DNA from: Myxococcales bacterium | GTDB lineage: Bacteria; Myxococcota_A; Polyangia; Polyangiales; Polyangiaceae | DNA length: 64,000 nt | NCBI GenBank assembly: GCA_004193285.1 | Contig: SECP01000006.1 | Span: forward strand, 62,001-126,000 | Direction: 5' to 3' | Shown here: positions 57,707 through 64,000 of the stretch, piece by piece | Position numbering within the stretch: position 1 is the stretch's first letter | How the letters are laid out: every line of letters begins with the position of its first letter | Notes under the pieces: generated by a model | Databases searched by the model: none | Told to the model about the DNA's origin: nothing | The model's input: only the letters and a program-made list of their open reading frames with translations | Position numbers and translations under genes: made by a program

Positions 57707-59368
57707 TCAGAGGGGGTACGCGGTGATCATCGGGCACTCGTCAGGCGCTTCGCCCACCGGCGCGGCCGCCTTGCCGACCGGAGGCTTGCAGCCACCCCCG
57801 CATTCCTCGGGCAGCGCGCAGTAGCCGCCGCAGTCCACGGTGCCTCCGGTGCAGAGCATCGGCGCTTCGCGGTTGGCCTCGAGCTCTTCTGGGAGAGCTA
57901 CGAGGCGCTCCTCGAACCAAGCGCGCAGCAGCTCGTAGCGAGCTTCGTCCCCGGGCCGTAGCATGCCTTCCGCATCCAGTAGGTCGTACAGGTCGTCCAG
58001 CTTCGCGATCGGCTTGGCCTTGGCAAAATCAGCGAGCACGTCCTCGCAGGCGGCGATGGTGTCGGCCCAGCAGGCCTTGTCCGCCTGGCAGCCGCGCGCG
58101 ATGTTGCTGGTGCCCGGCAGCGGCACGGACGGGTACCAATCTTGGCCGAGGCTGATGTCCACCGAGTACGGCAAGAACTGGAACTTGCCGTCGGCTCGCT
58201 CCGCCAAGACCACGTTGTTTGCGTTGTGGAGGGTGTCATCGCCGGTCGCGAGCACCCACGACAAGCATTGAAAGCGGTGAAATGCAGGCCAATCCAGCAG
58301 CTCTTCGGTTGCCGCCTTGAACCCTTCGCCTTGCGGGGTCTCGTTGATGAGCTGCTCCAGCTCCTTGACCCGCGTGTTGTCGCATTCGCTGAACTGGCAG
58401 TTGTTCGGGTCGTCGAACACGCTCGGAGCGTTGCCGGGCTTGGGCGGTAGTGGGCCTGGGTTCGGGTCTTGCCTCTGCCCGATGTCGCCGGTGAACTCCC
58501 ACATGTTCTCGCATTTGCCACCGAAGGCGTCGCCGCGTGTGCAGAAGGACCGCTTGTAGCGCTCGACCAGCACGTACGGGATCTCGATGTCCCCGCCCCA
58601 CACGTTGCTGGACACCCACGCGAAGGTCACCAGCGGCGCCGGATAGCCAAGCTCCTTGTACAGCTCCAGCGTCAGGTACTCGCGAAAGATGCTGCCCACC
58701 TGCCCGTTGTTGAAGCGCAGGTGCTCGAAGCCGCCAATGCGCTGCTTTTTCACGAACTCGTTGCTGTCGATGTTGAAGTTCGGAAGGGAGCGCTTGTTCC
58801 AAGGACGCATCGTGGACTGGCCGGCTAGCTTCACCTGCACCTGGCCGTAGTCGGCGATGCCGCCGTCCGAGCCCGCGCTCGTCACCCACAGGTGGTCGAC
58901 GAAATTCGCCGTCTGCCCGCCCGGCGTATAGATGTCGCCGTTGATGGGGCCGTCGAACACGGGGCCGCCGATGCCGGTCCCCTCGTTCAACTCGGCAAGT
59001 TGCTCTGCCGAGACTCCGAACCAGTAGCGGTTGCCCACCACTCCGAACACGTCCACCGCATGCTCCGCGACGGTCGTGTCGGCGTACGGCGCGTCCGGGT
59101 ACGCGAGGTGCCCGTCGTCCGGCGCTTGTCCACCCTCGCCAGCCTGGCCCGAGCTGGTGCCGCCTTCGCCGCCGCTCGGGCCCGGACCGGTACCTGCCTC
59201 CCCGGCCGCTTCCCCGGCTTCCCCTCCCTCACCGACGTAGTAGTAGCTGTTGTAGGTATTGAGGGTGTCCGCGCAGCCCGTCTGCAGCGCGAGCCCGAAT
59301 GGTAGGACGACAGGGACAAATGCCAGGTAGCGGCGAGCGGCGGAGCGGCGAAGCAAGCGGGTCGACAT
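57707..59368 (-). CDS. CotH-like kinase domain lipoprotein
   Basis: A protein of about 553 aa: lipoprotein signal (FVPVVLPFGLALQTGCADTLN), a Gly/Glu/Ala-rich linker (GEGGEAGEAAGEAG), then a CotH domain: VQVKLAGQSTMRPWNKRSLPNFNID, HLRFNNGQVGSIFREYLTLELYKELGYPAPLVTFA, FQCLSWVLATGDDTLHNANNVVLAERADGKFQFLPYSVDISLGQDW (N and D of the atypical kinase fold), and a Cys-rich tail (TVDCGGYCALPEECGGGC). CotH of Bacillus is a spore-coat protein kinase; activity here is inferred. The start could be 59368, 59380 or 59404. Confidence 0.86.
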   Translation of the reverse strand: MSTRLLRRSAARRYLAFVPVVLPFGLALQTGCADTLNTYNSYYYVGEGGEAGEAAGEAGTGPGPSGGEGGTSSGQAGEGGQAPDDGHLAYPDAPYADTTVAEHAVDVFGVVGNRYWFGVSAEQLAELNEGTGIGGPVFDGPINGDIYTPGGQTANFVDHLWVTSAGSDGGIADYGQVQVKLAGQSTMRPWNKRSLPNFNIDSNEFVKKQRIGGFEHLRFNNGQVGSIFREYLTLELYKELGYPAPLVTFAWVSSNVWGGDIEIPYVLVERYKRSFCTRGDAFGGKCENMWEFTGDIGQRQDPNPGPLPPKPGNAPSVFDDPNNCQFSECDNTRVKELEQLINETPQGEGFKAATEELLDWPAFHRFQCLSWVLATGDDTLHNANNVVLAERADGKFQFLPYSVDISLGQDWYPSVPLPGTSNIARGCQADKACWADTIAACEDVLADFAKAKPIAKLDDLYDLLDAEGMLRPGDEARYELLRAWFEERLVALPEELEANREAPMLCTGGTVDCGGYCALPEECGGGCKPPVGKAAAPVGEAPDECPMITAYPL

Positions 59369-59409
59369 GGTCGCGCGCATCAAGCAATCGACGTGCCGCC
59401 TCATTTAAC

Positions 59410-60429
59410 GTGAAATCGCAGCTGCCCCGTCATCGCTGCACGACGTCGCTGTCCGGCTTGGCACACCTCGTTCGGCACACGATCCTCGCGCTATTTGCGC
59501 TCTGCAGCCTGGCCGCCCCCGCGCGAGCACAATCGGCACCCAGTCAGGCCGCGGAGCCTTTCCGTTTGGTGTGGAGCTCTTCAGCGGGTTGCGGCGGAGC
59601 GAAAGCTTTCTCGTCGGAGCTGAAGAGCCGAACCCTGCTCCTTCGGGAAGCGGAACGCGACGAGCACGCCATCACGTTCATCGTGGAGACGTTCCGCGCG
59701 CGTGGCGGCGTGCGGGGGCTGCTCACCGTTCGGAGGCAGGACGGGGAGCTATCCGTGCGCGAGGTGCCGGGCGGTAGCTGTGAGGAGGTCGAGTCCGCGA
59801 TGGCCCTGATCGCCGCGCTCACGGTCGATCCGCTCGCAGCCGGTGCGGCCGTCCGTCGTCGCGCGGCGGCAGCAGAAGCGACGCCTCCCGCGCGAGCGGC
59901 CGTAAGCGAGCGCTGGAGCTTACGCGTCGAGCACCGGCTGATCGGACAGACCGCGGTAGCGCCAGGGTTGGCGTGGGGTCAGGCCGGTCGCTTGGTACTC
60001 ACGCGTGAGTACGGCGCGTGGCGGCCGAGCCTGGGGCTGGCCGGGCACCTGACCCGGGCGACCACATCCAACCCGGCAGGCTCCGCCGAGCTGGAGCTTT
60101 CGGCCGCGCAGCTTTCGCTGTGCCCGGGGGAGGTGCAGCCCGGCTCGCGCTGGGATCTCCGGTTGTGCGCAACTCTCCAGCTCGGCCGGCTGCGCGGCGT
60201 GGGCTATGCCGCGGCCAGCCCCGCCGCGCAGTCGCTGCTCTGGTCGGCGGTCGGTGGCCAGGTAGAAGCCCGTTTTCAGGTGACGGGGCCCCTCTGGCTC
60301 GGTTGCGAGGGGGGCGTCAGCTTCCCGCTCACCCGTGAGCGCTTTTACTTGGACCCGGAGGAGACGCTGCACCGAGTTCCGGCCGTGGCGGGGGGCTTCG
60401 GGCTCGGCGCAGGCCTGCGCTTTTTCTGA
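59410..60429 (+). CDS. Exported, probable outer-membrane protein
   Basis: A protein of about 339 aa from GTG 59410 (TTG 59458 is an alternative and gives a tighter signal: TILALFALCSLAAPARAQS). An N-terminal domain of about 110 residues (SSAGCGGAKAFSSELKSRTLLLREAERDE, SCEEVESAMALIAALTVDPLAAG) precedes a C-terminal barrel-like region with alternating Gly/aromatic strands (LRVEHRLIGQTAVAPGLAWGQAGRLVLTREYGAWRPSLGLAGHLTRA). It ends in phenylalanine (GLRFF), as outer-membrane barrels do. It is divergent from the CotH gene and 33 bp before the sigma factor gene. Confidence 0.7.
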   Translation: MKSQLPRHRCTTSLSGLAHLVRHTILALFALCSLAAPARAQSAPSQAAEPFRLVWSSSAGCGGAKAFSSELKSRTLLLREAERDEHAITFIVETFRARGGVRGLLTVRRQDGELSVREVPGGSCEEVESAMALIAALTVDPLAAGAAVRRRAAAAEATPPARAAVSERWSLRVEHRLIGQTAVAPGLAWGQAGRLVLTREYGAWRPSLGLAGHLTRATTSNPAGSAELELSAAQLSLCPGEVQPGSRWDLRLCATLQLGRLRGVGYAAASPAAQSLLWSAVGGQVEARFQVTGPLWLGCEGGVSFPLTRERFYLDPEETLHRVPAVAGGFGLGAGLRFF

Positions 60430-60462
60430 TCGATCAGGTCCTGCTCGCACATCTGAGCTAGG

Positions 60463-61116
60463 GTGACCATCACTATGGGCGTGGGCTTGCCGGCAACGGT
60501 CGACCCTTCCCCGCCGGAGGCGGAGGCAGCGCCGCTTCGCAGTGTGGTCACCCAGTCCCGGCCCCGTGCGGCTCCAGCCCCACGGTCGGAGCAGGAGGCG
60601 TCACGCCTCCAAGCCCTGCTCCACCAGCACTACGCGAGCGTGTGGCGAACGTTACGGCGTCTCGGCGTCGCGGAAGCTCATACGGACGACGCGGCTCAAG
60701 AAGTGTTCATCGTGCTGTCTCGCAAGCTGAGCGACGTGCGGCCAGGCTGCGAGCGAACCTTCTTGCTCAGCTGCGCGGTGCGTATCGCGGCCAATCACCG
60801 GCGCGCCTGGTCGACGCGGCACGAAGTCTTCGATGACCGCGCCTTGAGCAGTGAGCGCGATCCGCAGCCGAGCGCAGAGCAACTTTTGGACGACAAGCAG
60901 CTGCGCAAAACGTTGGACTCCGTGCTCGACGGCTGGCCGGAGGACATCCGCGCCGCCTTCGTGCTCTTCGAGCTAGAGGGACTGAGCATGCCCGAGATTG
61001 CTCAGGTGACCGACACCAAGCTCGGAACCGTCGCGTCGCGTCTTCGCCGCTCGCGGGAGCTCTTTCAGGCGGCCGCCAAACGGCTGCGGGCTCGCGCCGC
61101 GGGAGGCGACCGATGA
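60463..61116 (+). CDS. ECF sigma factor
   Basis: A 217-aa extracytoplasmic-function sigma factor: region 2 (ALLHQHYASVWRTLRRLGVAEAHTDDAAQEVFIVLSRKL) and region 4 (LDGWPEDIRAAFVLFELEGLSMPEIAQVTDTKLGTVASRLRRSRELF), with a 45-residue N-terminal Pro/Ala extension. Start GTG 60463 or ATG 60475. Its stop overlaps the ATG of the next gene (ATGA), so the downstream protein is its probable anti-sigma or co-factor. Confidence 0.92.
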   Translation: MTITMGVGLPATVDPSPPEAEAAPLRSVVTQSRPRAAPAPRSEQEASRLQALLHQHYASVWRTLRRLGVAEAHTDDAAQEVFIVLSRKLSDVRPGCERTFLLSCAVRIAANHRRAWSTRHEVFDDRALSSERDPQPSAEQLLDDKQLRKTLDSVLDGWPEDIRAAFVLFELEGLSMPEIAQVTDTKLGTVASRLRRSRELFQAAAKRLRARAAGGDR

Positions 61117-62030
61117 GCACGCTCGAACGGCTGCTCGTGACCGGTGAGGACGAGCTCGAGCGCGCGCTCTTGGGGTCCAGCCTGACGGAAGCGCCGAGCC
61201 AGGCCGGGCTGCACGACACCGCCCTGGCGCTCGGCTTGACCGCGTCAGCGGCGACCGCGCTCGTGGCGACCCTACCGAGCACGGCCGGCGCGCTCGGCGC
61301 GCTCAGCGCGGAGGCGACCTCGGTGACGGCTCCGCTCGGGGCGGCCGCGGCGCCCGGCATCGCGGCCTCGAGCGTCGCCGCCACCGCGGGGGTGGCGTCG
61401 CTCACGACGCTCGGCAAGAGCCTCATCGGCGGAGCGCTCGTCAGCTTCCTCGCGCTGACGACCGTGGACCAAACGTTGGGCTCGCCGCCGAACGAGCGCT
61501 CTCGTCCAGCCGCTCGCGCGGCGCTGGCCGCCCCGGCGCGCACCTCTGAACCGGCGTTGGCATTCAACGCCGCTCCGGTCAGCGCTGCCCCCTCGGCGGC
61601 GCCGGCGACGGCAGAGGTTGCCCCAGAGCGAGGCGTTCGTCGCTCGGCAGCGCCAGCTTCGAGCCCCGTGGGCACGGTGGTTCCCCTTCCTTCGGCTCCG
61701 CCTCGAGCGGTATCAGAACCCGAGGCGCCCCCGCGAGAAGCGAAAGCACCGCCCACCGACGCTTCTTTGGCGGCCGAGACGAGACTGCTAGACCGGGCCC
61801 GCGCTGCGCTGATCCAAGGCGACACTCCGGGCGCGAGCCGCCTGCTCGAGCAATACGACTCGGGTCATCCGAGCCGCGTGCTCTCGTACGAAGCCGCCCT
61901 CCTCCGAGTTCGCCTCCTGCTCGCCACGGGACAGCGCGCACGGGCAGCCGCCCAGGCCCGCCGTATCATCTCTAGCTACCCGGAGAACGTTCATGCGGAT
62001 TCGCTGCGTCGCCTGGCGGCCGAGCCCTAG
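61113..62030 (+). CDS. Putative anti-sigma membrane protein with C-terminal TPR
   Basis: A 305-aa protein coupled to the ECF sigma gene. Residues 1-100 are Ala/Leu/Thr-rich helices, with one membrane helix at about 106-122 (LIGGALVSFLALTTVDQ). A long Pro/Ala-rich stretch leads to a short TPR-like C-terminus (RLLDRARAALIQGDTPGASRLLEQYDSGHPSRVLSYEAALLRVRLLLATGQRARAAAQARRII). No zinc-binding ZAS motif (HxxxCxxC) is seen in the N-terminus, so it is not a classical anti-sigma factor; assignment rests on coupling and topology. Confidence 0.65.
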   Translation: MSTLERLLVTGEDELERALLGSSLTEAPSQAGLHDTALALGLTASAATALVATLPSTAGALGALSAEATSVTAPLGAAAAPGIAASSVAATAGVASLTTLGKSLIGGALVSFLALTTVDQTLGSPPNERSRPAARAALAAPARTSEPALAFNAAPVSAAPSAAPATAEVAPERGVRRSAAPASSPVGTVVPLPSAPPRAVSEPEAPPREAKAPPTDASLAAETRLLDRARAALIQGDTPGASRLLEQYDSGHPSRVLSYEAALLRVRLLLATGQRARAAAQARRIISSYPENVHADSLRRLAAEP

Positions 62031-62751
62031 CGCCGCGCTCGCATTCCGAGCGACGGTCCTGGTCGGCCTCACCCTCGGATGCAGCGACGCCAGCCACCGC
62101 CTTGGCGGAGCTTACGAGCTGAGCGACGGGCTGAGACTCGGTGAGTGCGCCAAGGGCGCCGACCTCGAGAGCATCGATCGGATGGAGGACGCGGACGGAA
62201 CCATCGATCCGATCGCGGGGCGAAGCGGGGTGTGGCTGTCGTGGAACGACAAGACCGGCTGGCAAGAGCCGTCCGATCTGAACGAGACCTTCGTCATGAA
62301 GGAGCTCGACCCTCCGCGCGGCCGCAGCCACTTCGCGGCCAGTAGCCGGGGCGGCGGCTTCGGCGACTGGGGCGCGCGCATCGGCTTCGAGCTGCAAGTT
62401 CAACAAGGCTACGACCTCTCGCGGTACGCAGGGATCACGTTCTGGGCCCGCCGGGGATCGGGCCCCGCGTTCGTGCTGCGCTTCGTCTTGCCGGACCGAG
62501 CGACCACACCGCGCGGCAAGCAATGCCTCACCTACGCCTGCAACGATCACTTCGGAGTGGACTTGGTGCTGACGGAAGAGTTCGAGCGCTACTCCTTCGC
62601 CTGGTCCGACTTCGAGCAGATCGGTTGGGGGGAGCCGAAGCCGTCGTCGCTGGACGCGGCCGCCGTTTATGCGGTGCACTTTCAGATCGACAAAGAGCAA
62701 GACTTCGACTTCACGGTCGACGACATCGCGCTCCTCTGTCATCCGGAGTGA
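61993..62751 (+). CDS. Lipoprotein with carbohydrate-binding-like domain
   Basis: A 252-aa protein with a lipoprotein signal (ATVLVGLTLGCSDAS), overlapping the previous gene by 38 bp. The mature part resembles a CBM11/galactose-binding-like jelly-roll: LESIDRMEDADGTIDPIAGRSGVWLSWND, GYDLSRYAGITFWARRGSGPAFVLRFVLPD, and DFDFTVDDIALLCHPE at the end, a typical closing strand for such domains. Ligand unknown. It is the first of a run with another lipoprotein and a probable porin-like protein. Confidence 0.75.
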   Translation: MRIRCVAWRPSPSAALAFRATVLVGLTLGCSDASHRLGGAYELSDGLRLGECAKGADLESIDRMEDADGTIDPIAGRSGVWLSWNDKTGWQEPSDLNETFVMKELDPPRGRSHFAASSRGGGFGDWGARIGFELQVQQGYDLSRYAGITFWARRGSGPAFVLRFVLPDRATTPRGKQCLTYACNDHFGVDLVLTEEFERYSFAWSDFEQIGWGEPKPSSLDAAAVYAVHFQIDKEQDFDFTVDDIALLCHPE

Positions 62752-62830
62752 GCGGCGCCGAAAGTCCGATCGATTGAAGATCGGCCGCACATCTTTCTAG
62801 ACGAGTTCGTCGAACAGAAAGGGTGCGTCG

Positions 62831-63679
62831 ATGAGAGAGCAACTAGCTCAGGGTTGCGGTCTTGCGATCACGTGTGCGATCGCGTTCGGCTCGGTCGCGT
62901 GTGATGACGCAGGCAATGGCTTGGTGAATGCGGCCGCGGGTGCGGGTGCGGGTGCGGGTGCGGGTGCGGGTGGCAACGCCGGTAGCGTCGCGGGCAGCCC
63001 ACCGGGTGGGACCGCCGGTTCCGGAGGCGGAGGTGGCGGCGCGGCCGCGCCGGGCACCGCGCTCACGTGGAGCGCAGAAGGGTTCATCGCCAAAGACAGC
63101 AATCCGTTCCAGATCGAAGGCCCCTTCTACTCTTACAGCGACTGCGAGCCGGCTTCCGGTTTGCCGTGCACCATGCCGGACGCGACCATCACCGGCGCGG
63201 ATGGCAAGCCAGGCTGGTCGGTGGACCCGACGCGCGCGTGCCTGAAGGGCACTGCGGTGCAGGTCCAAGACATGATGTTCGCGGCGCAGTGGGGCGCCGG
63301 GCTTGCCCTGGATCTGGCGAGCCCCGGTGGTGAACCGGGCGCCCCCGCGGAGAAGGGCGCATTCAACCTCACTACCGCCAAAATCAGGGGATTTTCCGTC
63401 GACATCGCCGGCACCGCGCCGGCTCGCATCCGCATCAATTTGACGATGAAGGGAGTGGCGGATTCGAGCTTCGTGGATGCGCGCGTCCCCGGGACGACGA
63501 CCTTCGCTATCACGGATGCCAAGCAGGGCACCTGGGTGACGAACAAGACGCCGCTGGACCCGGCCCAAGTCGAAGCGATGCAGTTCCAAGTCTTCACCAC
63601 TTCGGGCAGCACCACGCCTTACGATTTTTGCGTCACCCAAATCCGCGTCATCACGGACGAAGCCTCGGGAGCCCCATGA
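62831..63679 (+). CDS. Lipoprotein with Ala-Gly repeat linker
   Basis: A 282-aa protein: lipoprotein signal (AITCAIAFGSVACDD), linker with (Ala-Gly)n and Gly-rich stretches, then a jelly-roll-like domain (SDCEPASGLPCTMPD; DMMFAAQWGAGLALDLASPGG; AKIRGFSVDIAGTAPARIRINLTMKG; FDFCVTQIRVITD-type close) resembling the preceding lipoprotein's domain in its final strand. The next gene starts inside its stop (ATGA). Confidence 0.78.
   Translation: MREQLAQGCGLAITCAIAFGSVACDDAGNGLVNAAAGAGAGAGAGAGGNAGSVAGSPPGGTAGSGGGGGGAAAPGTALTWSAEGFIAKDSNPFQIEGPFYSYSDCEPASGLPCTMPDATITGADGKPGWSVDPTRACLKGTAVQVQDMMFAAQWGAGLALDLASPGGEPGAPAEKGAFNLTTAKIRGFSVDIAGTAPARIRINLTMKGVADSSFVDARVPGTTTFAITDAKQGTWVTNKTPLDPAQVEAMQFQVFTTSGSTTPYDFCVTQIRVITDEASGAP
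62936..62971 (+). repeat. (GCGGGT)6 hexanucleotide microsatellite
   Basis: Six perfect GCGGGT units in the linker of the lipoprotein gene, encoding Ala-Gly dipeptides. Unit changes keep frame. Confidence 0.95.
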
Positions 63680-64000
63680 AGATCCGTCTCACGATCGCGG
63701 CGACCGCTCTTTCCTTCCCGGCTTGGGCCGAGCCAAGCTCCCCGAATCCAACGCCGACGTTACCGGAGCCAGCACCAGCGCCCGCTCGAGCAGCGGCAGC
63801 ACCCAGGCGCCAAAGCCTGGCGGCCTCTCCGGTCACCCGCGGTGGACCGGAGACGAAAGAAGCTCAGTCGAGCTGGCAGACTGAATTTCACGGCTACTTT
63901 CGGGTTCCCTTTCGCGTCGGCCTCGGCTCCCGGGCGGCGCCGCGCGCCGTGGACGAAGGAAAGCAAAGCGAAGCCGACACCGCGGACGTGGCGCCCGGAC
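63676..64000 (+). CDS. Exported protein, probable outer-membrane porin (partial)
   Basis: A frame starting at ATG 63676 (ATGA overlap with the previous stop) and open to the window edge, 108 codons visible. It has a signal peptide (KIRLTIAATALSFPAWAEP), a Pro/Ala linker, then SSWQTEFHGYFRVPFRVGLGSR, which recalls the first strands of LamB/OprB-type sugar porins (FHGYxR). The rest is outside the window. Co-transcription with two lipoproteins suggests a surface glycan-related set (inference). Confidence 0.65.
   Translation, partial: MKIRLTIAATALSFPAWAEPSSPNPTPTLPEPAPAPARAAAAPRRQSLAASPVTRGGPETKEAQSSWQTEFHGYFRVPFRVGLGSRAAPRAVDEGKQSEADTADVAPG

Overview
The window is high-GC DNA with dense, short-gapped genes on both strands. 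I place it in Myxococcota, most likely class Polyangia (Sorangium/Polyangium-like). The support is many Gly/Ala/Ser-rich linker lipoproteins, TSP type-3 calcium-repeat OmpA-like proteins, a DUF4388 protein, a fibro-slime domain protein, CotH-like and SpoIVB (S55) domain proteins, a CarF/TMEM189 plasmalogen desaturase and a kinase-like protein. This is chromosomal DNA: murA, hisG, nrdAB, gnd, cydAB, ahpCD and miaE are all present. I see no rRNA, tRNA or CRISPR.

Layout. 1-2.9 kb (minus): TSP3/OmpA-like barrel protein coupled to a HEAT-repeat exported protein that runs off the left edge. 3-4.9 kb (plus): murA-hisG, overlapping. 4.9-10.9 kb: TPR membrane protein, neutral zinc metallopeptidase, small membrane protein, AlaA-type aminotransferase, an FGE-sulfatase-domain lipoprotein coupled to a ComEA-like helix-hairpin-helix protein behind a hairpin-rich leader, and a 78-aa protein with a good sigma-54-type promoter. 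11-19 kb: Tat-exported DUF362 protein, VOC protein, exported proteins, a charged-helix protein, a beta-propeller protein and an S55 peptidase protein. 19-23.7 kb: Cys-rich lipoprotein, YihY, YjbQ, MiaE, GT2-like glycosyltransferase. 23.7-27.5 kb: nrdAB behind a candidate NrdR-controlled promoter and a long leader. 27.5-33 kb is the accessory zone: ferritin-like lipoprotein, a decayed IS481 transposase, an intact HNH endonuclease gene and about 1.5 kb of decayed partial copies of it. 33-39 kb: GDPD lipoprotein, Sel1-repeat protein, and a three-gene translationally coupled operon (TPR-AAA ATPase, membrane protein, TPR-membrane protein). 39-41 kb: DUF2277, fatty-acid-hydroxylase-superfamily protein and CarF desaturase. 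41-45.5 kb: lipoprotein, SRAP protein, metallophosphoesterase, gnd. 45.5-53.5 kb: pseudokinase-like protein, DUF4388 protein, cydAB, ahpCD with promoter, operator and terminator, fibro-slime lipoprotein, acyl-CoA-binding protein. 53.5-57.7 kb: LysR/methyltransferase divergon, site-2 protease, WYL regulator/alpha-beta hydrolase divergon. 57.7-64 kb: CotH-like lipoprotein, divergent from an exported protein, ECF sigma factor and putative anti-sigma protein, then two lipoproteins and the start of a probable outer-membrane protein.

The parts most worth a second look are the decaying HNH copy array (31.4-32.9 kb), the AAA/TPR membrane operon (36.2-39.0 kb), the structured leader before the ComEA-like gene with the neighbouring sigma-54-type promoter (10.4-10.95 kb), and the promoter/NrdR-box overlap before nrdA. 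All assignments come from reading the sequence and recalled family knowledge; no database search was run.
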